From assembly GCA_025618425.1 (NCBI GenBank), contig CM046833.1, positions 8,815,429 to 8,879,428 of the forward strand: a stretch of 64,000 bases of DNA, given 5' to 3'. Within the stretch, counting starts at the first letter, position 1. Each line of letters begins with the position of its first letter. The notes beneath the pieces are model-generated. The model saw only the letters and a program-made list of their open reading frames with translations, was not told the DNA's origin and made no database searches. The position numbers and the translations under genes were made by a program. Source of the DNA: Heliocidaris tuberculata. Lineage: Eukaryota; Echinodermata; Echinoidea; Camarodonta; Echinometridae. This document shows, piece after piece, positions 32,601 through 43,150 of the stretch.

Positions 32601-35600
32601 ATAGCAAGTATAAATTTATGTGGATAGGTAAAAATTATCTCTTTATTCCAACATTTTATGCACAAATGTGGAATTGCAGATAGACAACAAACATTCTGTC
32701 TGTTTGGAGCAAGAAGGGCGTTAACTCTGCACAGATGATGGGACTTAACGGGAATTCTGGGAAAAGTAAAATATAATTTGTGAGCTTTCTCATTCTTATT
32801 ATGTTAGTTTGAAAGATTATCATAGTAGATATGTCAAATGCCCTCACATTCAAAATATTTGTGTGCAGTCCCATATACACATTTCTGTGTGCAGTGAATG
32901 TGACTCTCAGTAGGACTGAGTCAATTTCTTATCATTTTGGTGATTCCAAAACCTTACAGCATACACCAATTCTTATGTGCTATATAATCAACCTTTCCCA
33001 ATTACTTTGAGACAGTTTCTTTCACAATTCAATCTCATGACCAGAACTCAACTTTACCTGTCCTTTCAAAGTGCCTTATCATTCTTTATCAGCATTACAT
33101 GATTCTAATGTACATGTAATTCAAAACAAGAGCCTGATTTATAATTTCAAAAAGAAATCAAGCTTTTCTTAAATATATGAAATATTAGATGCTAATCTTG
33201 CAATACGAACATTTGGGCAGTTCAAACTGCATATGGTAGTGAAAGAGTGAAAGATTTACATGTACATTGTTCATGTACATATTCTACAATGCTCAAAAAG
33301 ATATTAGTGAAGAGTTTGATATCACTTTTGGTAAAACAGACAGAACAATGATACATTGTAGTTCTCACAAACCAAATCACGATTAAAAAGAGAAAACCAG
33401 TCTATTGTACAGTGATAGTCTCACAGGCACACATGTACAAATACATACATGTAAATGTACATCAGCAGACGTCTCATCGTCTTGCATGCGACAATATGAT
33501 TCCAATTAAAGGGATAATTCAGCTATTATTGCTACAGGAAGGTTCCGCCCTGAGCCCATAATGCCCCATTCATTATCTGGCTGATACAAGATCATGTGAC
33601 TCGTCTTGTGTTCAGACGACTGTTAGTCAGCATATTTTCTCTTGCTATCAGGCACCCCATTCAGACCTCGCACAGTAAACCATACCTCTAAAAATCACTG
33701 CAGCAAAATTTGGTGAGTATGATTTGAATGGCAAGAGAATAGACAGGGCGGGGGGGGGGGGGGGGGGGGGGAATAGATTTCCACAATGATCGCCCCTATG
33801 AAAAGCTGCCTGTCTTCTGTAAAAAAATTTTTAAAAAAATATTGATTTCTCCAAGTCCAAAGAAAATTTATTCACAATTAAATCAAAGGTTCCTCTTTCC
33901 ATTTGTGGTGTTAAATTATTCACATCTTATCATATATTTTGAAATATTGACTGTCCACAAAGTTTAGAAATGCAAGAGGTTGGAACCACCACATGTTTGA
34001 CTAAACACATACCCTCATTTGACATCAGAATATATTGTGTCAAGGGAAGCCTTAAACCCAGGCTAATACTGGCTGTGGGAGCAACTATAAGATTGTATGC
34101 AGTCTATAGTCTAAAAGTTCAGACCCTGTGTTATATGCATATGACCGACTAGGTTTGACGATAAATAAACTGACCTGTGTTAACGCCTGTTGTCCCTGGG
34201 GAAACGTTGTCACAACGGCTTGTGGGTTGGTATCGGTTTCTCCGACCTGTACCACTCGGTATGTCACCTGGCTCTGACCATTGCTGTCGGTTCGGAACTG
34301 ATACTGATAATAAAAGGAAAAATACTGAGTAAAGCATCGAGTTAGAGGAATGAACGAGTACATGTACATGGGTGTCTCCTGTACCAATAAAGGGCTACAC
34401 ATGTACATCATATACTCATGGCAAAGATACATGTACTTGTAGTCAACTAGTCATCAATGCAGTTTGGGGAATCGATCGTTGACACGGTCAATGATACGAT
34501 TATCTGATTTTAATCAAATTGTACAACTCTCTCTTATCAGCTCTTAAACCAATTAATTTGAAACTGTTCACCGAATAATCTCTCTGATTTTCTGCTCTCA
34601 TTCAAAGCAAATTCCTTCCATTGTCAGATTGCCCTAGGAGAGGTGGATACTGGCACTATACACAAAGAAACCACCATCATCTTCTTACCTGTATGTTCTC
34701 GGCAAACGGCCCCTCGCCGCTAGGGTCTGTGACCACCTGATCTCCTATGGGAGAGAAAGTAAAAAGATGATTTAAAGATGAAGTTGAGTTCTGGTCATGC
34801 GATTAAATTGTGAAAGAAACTGTCTCAAAGCATTTGGGAAGAGTTAATCATGTCCACATAAGAAGTGGTGTGTATTGTGAGGTTATTGTGAGGACATTTC
34901 TACTATGATATTCTCCCAAACTAACATAAAAATCATGAGAAAGCCCACATATTATTTTTCACCTTTCCCAGAACTCAATTAATCTTCTCTTTAACTTCAT
35001 ACATGTAATTCTAGAAAGGATGCAATGCACCAACCTACCTATTAAACATATTACATAAAGACCACAACCACCCCCCCCCCAAAAAAAAAGGGGGGGGGGA
35101 TATAATTTCTAAAGGAAGATTATAAAAATGCAATTTTCAAGACTGTAAAAAAATAGTTACAATCTTGAAATGTGTAGACATGTACATACATGTACATGCA
35201 AGTCATTTTTGTGGACTTTGTACTACATGTAAGTACTGTGAACCATTCCTACTATTAGCAAATTAATCTATATTGTACTGCAGATCTCGTTTTAAAATAC
35301 TAATACATGTACATGTACTTCTCTACCTCTGGAAGGCTTAACATACCACACAATTTCAATATTACTAATATCAACATGACTCTTCAGGAGGTCGGTCAGA
35401 TACAATACATGTACATGTAAATTCCAAATCTAATCCAATTGCAAATATCTTTCAAAATCCAGTGTTGGGTTGTAAGGTGCTAGGTGTAGGGGTCTTTTGA
35501 GAAACTCATGAGCCATCTTAATCTTGAAAAGGAAACATTAAGAATTTATGATTAAAAGATGATATGATTAATACTACATGTAGTTTCCATATTTCTTACC

Positions 35601-36725
35601 ATCTGCTGTTAGATGTACTGTCACCTCCTCTTCTAAATCTTTGTCCTTGTCTTGTGGTCTGGATTAAAAATACAACAAAATTTGAAAAGTAATTATTCCT
35701 CAATTCAGACTTCAAACCCTTCAAAGTATGTCAGGTAATGAGACAATCAACACTGAATGATTGCTGAAAAGTCATAGCAACTTTATAATGCCATTATTTC
35801 CAACAGACACAACAGAAATTAGCTGGTCCATTCTCATGAGTACCCATGAAAAATTCTTGCTTTGGACGTGAATTATATCTTTTGGACGATATCACATGAT
35901 GTACAGTACACTTAATACAGTTAAGGATGGTTCAACTCGGGATAGATTCGTAGTACTTACCAGATGCAAATTATCTGATAAAATACAATTGGCACTACAG
36001 TACATGAACATGTACATGGAAGTTACTGACACACAAGTGCGCAAAACTCGCATACAAACCAGAAAGTTTTGTGTGCATGAAACAGAGAATTCTGTGAATA
36101 TTTGATGCAGATTAAAGAAGATACTACATGTACACAGTATGTACATATATGTGCCATACATGTACGGACATAAATATTTGTGAATAGGACTTACCAGCTA
36201 GACTACATGTATTTTTCGAGTGGTTTAACATGTACATGTAGTAAATTCGCGATTGGTAGTACATGTATTAGTTAATCTGGCTGTCTGTGTATGGATACCT
36301 AGACTCATATCTACTGCAGTACTAGTAGGCCATGTATAATGCATTACAGTATGTACATGTATGTTGGCAATATTTTAGCGTGTTGTCGAATTTGCGACCA
36401 ACTCAGGATTCGCGAAACTAAAATACATTGCATATATATGTACATACAGTATCATGCCATGAATTATCACAACTGACGTAACACTGAATGTTCGAGATTT
36501 GGAAACAATCCTTGTTTTGAAAATTGCTGTCGTTTACTACTTGTGAAAGTTTCATATCGAAAAAGTATTTACGTACATGTATTACACATATAATTTGAAT
36601 AATACATGTATATTTCTATCTTTAACCCTTTTGAGGCAATTTTGTGGTTTGGCTCAATAACTTTTGATTGCGTTTGATGCCAGGAATTTAAAAACAAGAA
36701 TAAGCTTTAAAATCTTTAAATTGGC

Positions 36726-36756
<31 letters not shown>

Positions 36757-37137
36757 GCCGTTCTTGTATGGCGCATATCACATTATGATATATCGTCCCT
36801 ATGCGCTTCCAAAGGGTTTGGAAATTACCCTGGCTTTAGCTCCGGCTGCCGTAATCAGCGCACAGTGCATTTCAAGGACTAAATCATTGACAGGTTCAAA
36901 ATCACTGTTTTTTTTTTCAAAACTTGCAACTTTTAAAGCTTTTCGACAAAATTCCTAACCATGCATTGTTTTCAAAGATGTTAACCTTATTGGAAGCATG
37001 TAGAACTAAAAGAGAAATATTACTGTTGCCAATTTGAAGAACAAAATGTGATTAATTTAGCCCTTGAATAATTCCTGACCTGAAACGGTTAAATTGAGAA
37101 GAAGAGGGCACTCTCACCGAATGTGTTCAATATCCAT
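26989..37137 (-). CDS. USF: Upstream stimulatory factor (USF), bHLH-leucine zipper, complete 8-exon gene
   Basis: Exons, all on the complement: 37118-37137, 35600-35658, 34689-34744, 34175-34303, 32327-32492, 29868-29955, 27815-27968, 26989-27201. They total 885 nt: 294 residues plus stop, every junction in phase; vertebrate USF1/2 are roughly 310-346. Landmarks: FAENIQYQFRTDSNG and YRVVQV; VIQGSF and FTYFPA; the USF-specific region FYVMMSPQDVLQG .. RTIAPRTH; bHLH ERRRATHNEVERRRRDKINNW; and a C-terminal zipper LKGENALLRAQLQQ. USF dimers bind the E-box CACGTG and regulate transcription broadly. N-terminal and zipper wording is closer to USF2 than USF1, but invertebrates usually have one USF. 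A 5' UTR exon was not located. Confidence 0.95.
27236..27425. mobile_element. MITE of the AAGTTGAGTTCTGG family, partial copy
   Basis: CAAGTTCTGGTAAAAAGGAG .. GGGCTGAACATTCATGCCAC in inverse relative to copy 1, followed by a GT run. It lies in the last USF intron. Confidence 0.5.
27815..27968 (-). CDS. USF: USF exon 7: basic region and helix-loop-helix
   Basis: Minus acceptor taatgcag, donor gttagt. Encodes KVDNARTVRDERRR, THNEVERRRRDKINNWIV, LSKIIPDC and KQGQ. His, Glu and Arg at basic-region positions 5, 9 and 13 (H-N-E-V-E-R-R-R-R) are the CACGTG-recognition residues. Starts phase 2, ends phase 0. Confidence 0.97.
28009..28500. mobile_element. ~490-bp DNA repeat, copy 1 (ends GTTACGTTCATACGGGA)
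   Basis: Begins GTTACGTTCATACGGGACTC and ends CCCATCGTGTGAATGTAAC, imperfect inverted ends. The interior has many AACTACAAG/CTTGTAGTT-type inverted motifs. A second copy lies at 40753-41264. It is in a USF intron. Confidence 0.75.
28650..28823. mobile_element. Tc1/mariner-like MITE, TA target
   Basis: TA-CAGTTAACTGCGCCTAAG .. AAGTTATGCAAGGTTAACTG-TA; 174 bp with short inverted ends and repeated TTCGACTTA motifs. Confidence 0.65.
29012..29211. mobile_element. MITE, second copy of the CATGTCTCATTGAGACC family
   Basis: The ends match 374-683 with few differences, and the interior is shorter (about 200 bp). It is again preceded directly by a long G-run. It lies in a USF intron. Confidence 0.8.
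29599..29663. repeat. TA/CATATA-rich microsatellite
   Basis: Alternating CATATA, TGTATA and TA dinucleotides; it generates spurious low-complexity ORFs. Confidence 0.9.
29868..29955 (-). CDS. USF: USF exon 6: USF-specific region (USR)
   Basis: Minus acceptor ccaatttgcag, donor gtaagc. Encodes QFYVMMSPQDVLQG and RTIAPRTHQF, the most conserved activation segment of USF proteins outside the DNA-binding domain. Starts phase 1, ends phase 2. Confidence 0.96.
31107..31520. mobile_element. piggyBac-like MITE (TTAA-CCCTTTC family), copy B
   Basis: TTAACCCTTTCAGGGCAGGA .. GTCCTGAAAGGGTTAA, lying in a USF intron. Same interior as copy A, inverted. Confidence 0.85.
32327..32492 (-). CDS. USF: USF exon 5: activation region
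   Basis: Minus acceptor ccgacctatag, donor gtgagt. Starts VIQGSFNGE, includes GETRFTYFPAAAA and ends in a Gly/Ala/Thr-rich stretch. FxYFPA matches vertebrate USF. Starts phase 0, ends phase 1. Confidence 0.93.
32700..33065. mobile_element. MITE of the AAGTTGAGTTCTGG family, intronic copy in inverse orientation
   Basis: Contains GGAATTCTGGGAAAAGTAAA at the left and CATGACCAGAACTCAACTTT at the right. The interior shares GTGCAGTCCCATATACAC with copy 1 in inverse. Confidence 0.65.
33749..33771. repeat. G homopolymer run
   Basis: A run of about 20 G near a USF exon-flanking intron. Similar runs elsewhere (359-373, 8147-8168, 12881-12906, 28993-29010) suggest transposon-associated tracts. Confidence 0.85.
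34175..34303 (-). CDS. USF: USF exon 4: N-terminal conserved block
   Basis: Minus acceptor cttttattatcag, donor gtcagt, 43 codons, phase 0 to 0. Encodes YQFRTDSNGQ, QVTYRVVQVGE and GQQALTQ, matching the YQFRT..G..VTYRVVQV block of USF2. Confidence 0.95.
34689..34744 (-). CDS. USF: USF exon 3
   Basis: Minus acceptor ttctctcccatag, donor gtaaga. Encodes DQVVTDPSGEGPFAENIQ. It joins in phase to exon 4 to give the NIQYQFRT sequence known in USF2. Starts phase 1, ends phase 0. Confidence 0.88.
34766..34995. mobile_element. MITE of the AAGTTGAGTTCTGG family, short intronic copy
   Basis: TTTAAAGATGAAGTTGAGTT .. CCCAGAACTCAATTAATC, internally deleted relative to copy 1. It starts about 20 bp beyond a USF exon boundary. 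Confidence 0.7.
35600..35658 (-). CDS. USF: USF exon 2
   Basis: Minus acceptor tatttttaatccag, donor gtaaga. Encodes PQDKDKDLEEEVTVHLTAD, an acidic N-terminal segment. Starts phase 2, ends phase 1. No family motif of its own; assigned by splice sites, phase and position. Confidence 0.8.
36622..37092. mobile_element. piggyBac-like MITE (TTAA-CCCTTTC family), copy C with inserted ATA-repeat segment
   Basis: TTAACCCTTTTGAGGCAATT .. CCTGAAACGGTTAA. After TTGGCAATA it is interrupted by an (ATA)n tract and about 110 bp of unrelated sequence (36722-36890). It ends about 25 bp from the putative first USF coding exon. Confidence 0.75.
37118..37137 (-). CDS. USF: USF exon 1 coding part (putative start)
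   Basis: ATG at 37137-37135 encodes MDIEHI plus two bases, then donor gtgaga; the phase matches exon 2 (completes an Arg). A second in-frame ATG at 37155-37153 would add MAKAVS. The MDIEHI start has the GCCATG-like context TCCATGG. Support is phase plus a good donor; no transcript evidence. Confidence 0.6.
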
Positions 37138-37790
37138 GGACACAGCTTTGGCCATTATGCAGACATGTACAGTACTTTATTACCAACCAAATCTAGCAAA
37201 GAGTCAGTCATGAAGACAGATAATCCCAATAAAAATCCAGATCTTGAGAACATGAAATTCCACGATTATTCCATCTGCAATGTTGCTTATACATGTATGT
37301 ACAACACAATCAAGAACATAACCACTCAAAAGAAATGAATATCCATTTGCCCTTAAAATAGTATTTGCCTTGATGTTTAAAGAGAGAGTGCTCTTTTGCA
37401 ATGTCACAAAGTATGATGGGAAAAAAATTGCAAATGATGGAAGGAATGGTGGTGGGGGAAAAAGGAGAGGGGGGAAAAAGTCTTGGAAAGTTAGCCATAG
37501 TCATGTGACCTAAGCGCATGCCAGACGGACATGAGGTGTTCTACTACGACTATTTATGAATGAATGGATGTCGGGCAGCATCGGCTGAGGAAAGAAGTCG
37601 AGGGGAAAATTGTCCCTTTGACTGAAAAACTGTCTGCATAGTAGATCCTCGACAGTAAGTGCTAATAAGGCAGACATTAAGCCATGGGACAAGGACGATA
37701 ATCAATTGTTTAATCCCAGTTTTCCTTCTGATCGGCAGCCAGAAGATACATGCAGATCATGAGACTGGTCATAATTTCTTTGGGGACAAT

Positions 37791-38530
37791 TTAAAGGGCA
37801 ATCCAGCCTTGGTAATGAGATGATTTGTGAGAAAGCAGAAAAATAAGAAAAACGGGATGGTGAAAATTTGAAAGAAATTGGACAAGGAATAAGAAAATTA
37901 TGAATGTTTGAAAAATGAGATCACCAAACCTACATGTATGCTAATCTAAAATTGGCAATTTGGTGAGTCGATTGTGACATACAATGTAGCAGTGGTCAAC
38001 TCTTAACAGTTTGCAGGCACAAACCCTGGTCAGTTGTAAAAATGTGTCTGCAATGTAAGACTACCACAGGCCCTGTACTATAGCTGTACGACCAGTAGTT
38101 TAGGGTCTCTGCTTGTAGACTAGTCAACTCTCCCGGTACACTAAAATATCATTAATTTATATTTTTTTCCCCTAAGATGTGCCTTTTCCCTCGGGGGCAG
38201 TACTCCCAATATACTGTACATGTACGTGTACATGTAGTATAAAGCATGATTGTTGTTATACATGTACGTGTAGGTCCTCAAGAAAGAAAAAGATCTTTAA
38301 TACTGAGTTGACATTTTGAAAAAAAATGACATTTCAGTCATTTTGTGTATTGGATCAAACTTTACCGATACAGCCAATTTTCCCATATACATGTATGCAT
38401 AGTGATTACAACTTTCTAAAATTCATAACTTCTTTATGGCTTGTTCGATTTCGTTCAAACTGTCGACAATCTGCTTCTGTGCTTTTTTCCTCTTTCTTTC
38501 AGAACAACTCACCATGAAGGTAGGATTTCT
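37791..38530. mobile_element. Probable foldback element
   Basis: The left arm (GAGAAAGCAGAAAAATAAGA .. TTGAAAGAAATTGGACAAGG .. AAAATTATGAATGTTT) has an approximate inverse at about 38400-38510 (AAATTCATAACTTC .. TTCGTTCAAACTGTCGACAA .. TGTGCTTTTTTCCTC). Borders are approximate. Confidence 0.45.
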
Positions 38531-39099
38531 TTTTTAAGGAATTTCCTGTTCTACTTTATGTAAACTCCATCTCATTGCCCCTCTCTTTTCTCCAGTTTCT
38601 CTTCCCTCCCCCCCCCCCCCCCCCTCCCCTTCAAGTGGTGATGCTTGACCATTCTGAATTGGGGACTGTCGGACCCCAAAAAAGGTCCTAGGATTTTACA
38701 ATTTGTTGATAGATCTACATGTATGTCAAACACCTTTAACAACTGAATGAAAATAATATTATGTAACCATTTTTTACTTACTGACAGGCTTATAGAAGAT
38801 TAAGTTGCCAAACAGAAAATTTAAATTCTTGCTTTCTCAATAACCATCTCCTTGAAACTCTGGATTTTCTTGTTACTTTTCATACATTGTAGTTTCGGTT
38901 TACCAACTTCTTTTTTGTCAAGCTTGGATTTGCGGAACTACATGTGCATGAAATTGATACACACTTTCACATAATTCGCAATATTTCACTTTTTACTTTT
39001 GAAGGAGAGAAATACATGTACGTAAGAGGGCAAAATTTTCCAATACCACAAATACCCTGTTATTTCCATACTGGTCTCACTCTCAATAAATGCTTTGTA

Positions 39100-39490
39100 A
39101 TTACTTAAGGGCTAAATTGATCACATTTTGTTCTTCAAATTGGCAACAATAATATTTTTGTTTTAGTGCTACATGGTTTTAATAAGGTGTAATGTCTTTG
39201 AAAACGAACATGGTTAGGAATTTGTTGAATAGTTGAAAGAAATTGCCAATTCTGATGAAAAAACAATGATTTTGAACCTCTCAATGTGTTACCAATTTAA
39301 GGATCTCAAAGCTTATTGTTTTTAAAATTCCTGGCATCAAACGCAATATGGTCATGCAATAAAAATGGACATTGTGTGTACAGAAAATTTTGCTCTTTCT
39401 ACTCGTGCATCTGGTATATTTTTTAGAGCTCTGAATCAAAAGTTATTGAGCCAAACCACAAAATGTGGTCAATTGCCTTGAAAGGGTTAA
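39100..39490. mobile_element. piggyBac-like MITE (TTAA-CCCTTTC family), copy D, 5' truncated
   Basis: The interior starts at TACTTAAGGGCTAAATTGAT and ends CCTTGAAAGGGTTAA. The left TTAACCC end is missing. Confidence 0.75.
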
Positions 39491-39704
39491 AGTGCCACGT
39501 ACATGTACTATGTAAAATTGAATTGTAGAAAAAATAATTTAAAAATTCACTGTAATGCATGATGTGCTGCTTTTTTTTACTGACATGAACATGTACATGA
39601 CCTACATGTACATGTACAATGCAACTTGCAAATCCAACCATTATCTAATTTCGCTTCTACTGTATACACAGTACGTTTGTACACTGTACATTTGTAAAAT
39701 AGTA

Positions 39705-40425
39705 CAGTGGAACCTCATTATACGTACAGTGTACATGTAACAAACTCCTTGAGACCAAGAAAAATACCTCTTTATATCAAGTTCACCTTGTTATACATGT
39801 ACCAGGGCTAAAAAACAATAGAATACCAGACCTGCCATCAGGCTGCCAACCCTGAAGACCAAGAAATAGGGACAAATGACAAGGCAGAGGGTGAAAATAG
39901 CGGGTCCGCTCGCTATTCATAGGAACTGCTATTCATAGAAAAACGCTATTCATTTAACACGCGCTATGAATAGCGGTCCTTATGAGTAGTTATGAATAGT
40001 GGTCCTGACTCCTTATGAATGGATGTCCTTATGGATAGCGAGAAAATTTGTCTATGGTTTGCTCACTATTCAGAAGGACCACTATTCGTACAAAACCGCT
40101 ATTCATTTAGTCACGCGTTATGGATAGCGGTCCTTATGAATAAGTGGTCTTTATGAATAGCAGTCCTTATGACTAGCGAGGTTACCCCGAAAATAAGGAC
40201 ATTTCTGAGTTTCCTATATATACTACACACAGATCTTTGCAAAAATAGGGACACAGTGGTAGAAGTGGCTCTTTCTTTTACCAAAAATCGGGATTGTCCC
40301 TGTTAAATAGGGACAGTTGGCAGGTACATGTATGGAATACAGAAGTGGGACCAATAAAATTACCTTGTTATAATGAGTTTTTAAAATAAAGAACAGTGCT
40401 CTTTATAAAGTCAGAGATTCCACTG
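39705..40425. mobile_element. Tc1/mariner-like MITE containing a nested motif array
   Basis: TA-CAGTGGAACCTCATTATACG at the left and AAAGTCAGAGATTCCACTG at the right, whose inverse is CAGTGGAATCTCTGACTTT. The array of GGTCCTTATGAATAGC motifs at 39895-40190 is nested inside. Confidence 0.6.
39895..40190. repeat. Array of short self-complementary motifs (GGTCCTTATGAATAGC)
   Basis: Multiple copies of GCTATTCATA and its inverse TATGAATAGC alternate in two ~140-bp blocks (39900-40050 and 40070-40185). Each block is able to fold on itself. Confidence 0.8.
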
Positions 40426-40752
40426 TTCTCTTAAAAAGCATTCAAAGAAATTTGTGTGTACATGTATTTCTCCTCAACTTTACAAGGTCAATGTACATGC
40501 AAGGAGTTATCACAGAACTGTGATTAACTCCTTGGTACATGTCCATACATGTAGAGTACACGCATGCTGGCAACGGGGACAGCATCTGGGGCGACAGGGG
40601 GGTCACACTGCACCCAGTCATGGGGGGTGCACGTCACCCCACGAGGCCCGTCCCACATGACTTGACATGATTGGCTAAGGGGGAACAATAATACCAGCAT
40701 CCTGTCTTAAGAAGTTTAAACACCAACCTAGTCCCTCAGTGATTACATGTAG

Positions 40753-41264
40753 CTACGTTAATACGGGACTTGTGGTTTCAAAACTTTAAGTTAGCGAAAA
40801 TTTAAGTTAAAGAAACCACGACTCACTGACTGCAAAGAGGGTTCACACGAGCTCTAAACAATGAGCTGAAACTACAAGCCGAGCGATCGTCATGGTTAAC
40901 CCCGAAAGTAAGTTACCGATTGCATGTACAGTACACATACAGATCCTGCGCTCATAATTTGCGCGAAGGGTACGACCTGGAAGTTTAACATGAACAGCGA
41001 AGTCATCGTTAACCACAAGCTTACGAAACTTAAAGTTTATTCCGTTCACATGGTCCGAAACTGCGATGGAGGACCACCCACTGCTCATGGTTTCAGCAGT
41101 AACCACAAGCTCGCTTGTGGTTCTAGAACTAAGTAGTACTACGAGTCTGTTCATATGGTCTGGAACTACAAGATTTACATACAATTTCAAGTTAACTTGG
41201 AAGTTTTGAAACTACAAGCGAAACTGAAAGTTTAGCTCCCATCGTGTGAACTTGACTATTGTTT
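40753..41264. mobile_element. ~490-bp DNA repeat, copy 2
   Basis: Same orientation and order of motifs as 28009-28500 (GTACAGTACACATACAGATC and AAACTTAAAGTTTATTCC are shared), with about 10-15% visible differences. Confidence 0.75.
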
Positions 41265-42534
41265 CAGGCAGGGTACAAATAAAGAACTATAAGGCGAAAT
41301 TGTTCATCTATGAGCCACTTCAAACATTTTCCCACAAGCAAGCTACATGTAAAAAAAAAGCAATAATTAAAGGGTTGGTTCTCAAAAATTTCACATAAAT
41401 TTCAAGCCAAAGAAATGTTACAAATATTTTCATTTTTTCCTGCACAGCATTTTTCCTTGAAAACTTTCTAACAAGCCCCTCCCCCAAGAAATGTAAATAT
41501 GTACATTACATGAATTATCAATATGCAAACTTCATTAAAATACACTTCTGTCAATAAACCAGAGTTCTATTTGACCTTTCACAAGCTACACTGTACATGT
41601 ACATGTATGTAAAATGTTCCCCACTCCTAATGTGCAGTATATTTCATTGCTATAGCTAGAACTTTGTATAAAAACTGGAATGATGTTTTAAAAAGTACAC
41701 CGGACATTGTACATTGTAATGTACATGTACATGTACATACAGGATACAGGATACATGTAAGCGAGGAAAGCTTTCTACATATACATGTATACATGTACAT
41801 GTATCTTCTCTTTCTCTTTCTCTTTCTCTCTCTCTCTCTCTCTCTCTGAGTACTTAATGCTAAAATAGGGCTACATGTACATTGAAACTTGTAGAAGCAG
41901 CTCGACTCACGAACACTGGGGGAAGGGGAAATGGATCAATTACAGGGAGAAATGAGTTGTTAATTTAAGTTCATTATCACTGAGACTCTTCACTTCCTCA
42001 CTCTTTCTCTCTCCTCTCCACAATTTAAAATCATTTCCAGGGCACCAACAACCATTTTCATGGTTGTTGATGAAAAAATGGATCTTTTTTCACAGAAGGG
42101 GAAAAGGGATAAATTTGTAAAACTTACATGTACTTTGTCCAATTATACATGTACATGTATCTGAGGCACACATGTATATATGTAGATCCTTATGAAATTA
42201 CAGGGGGAATGAGTTGTTAATTTAAAGGGTCTCTGAGGCCAAAAAAAATAATTTGTATACAGTTAGAATGCATAAAATTATTCCCCAATAACTTTACCCG
42301 GCATTCTACAGGTTAGCGATTAAGGAGTTTGAAGAAAATAAAGGACAGCGTAAACGATCGACGCGCGGAACTCAACTGGAGTTGAGTTCCGCGCGAGCAG
42401 TTTTCTTTGCGAGTGCGTTTTTTAATGCGTGCATGTTCGGCGAACGCCAAGACGCGCTAATGGAATTATCGCGATCGCATTATCGCTTTGTCGTCTGCTA
42501 TGTGCAGCGCCGGGGATGACAAACATTCGAAAAT

Positions 42535-43150
42535 TGATTTTGGCTGGAACTTACGGATAATATTCAAACCCAATGAAACAACAAATGAATGAAGGATACA
42601 ACGCAAAATGTTTTTATCGAATTGGAAATTGATTTGGTGCGTAACTTATGGATAATCTGCAACCCGAATAGAACAACAAATGAATGAAGTCATACAACGG
42701 AGAATGTTTTTAAAGAATCAAAAATTGATTTGGCGCTTAACTTAGAGATAATATACAGCCCAAATAAAATATGAAATGAATGAAGTGTACCACGCAAATC
42801 GTTTTTTTATCGACTGGAAATTGATTTGGCGCGTATAATTTATGGAGAATCTACAACCCAAATAAAACAACAAATGAATCAAGTATTCAACAAAAAACGA
42901 TTATGTCGAATATAAAATTGGTTTGGCGCATAAATTACAAAGAATCTACTGACCAAATGAAACAACAAATAAATTAGAACTAAGACGTAAAATACATATA
43001 TCGAATCCAAAATTGATTTAGCGCTTAACTTAGGAATGATATACATACATGTACAATCCAAATAAAATATGAAATGAATGAAGTATACAACGCAAAATGT
43101 TTTTTTATCAATTGGAAATTGATTTAGCGCGTAACTAATGGATAATATGT
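42535..43150. repeat. ~92-bp tandem repeat block 1
   Basis: About seven units carrying AAATTGATTTGGCGCGTAAC, ..AACCCAAATAAAACAACAAA, TGAATGAAGTATACAACG and a T-run, in the same direction. Confidence 0.85.
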
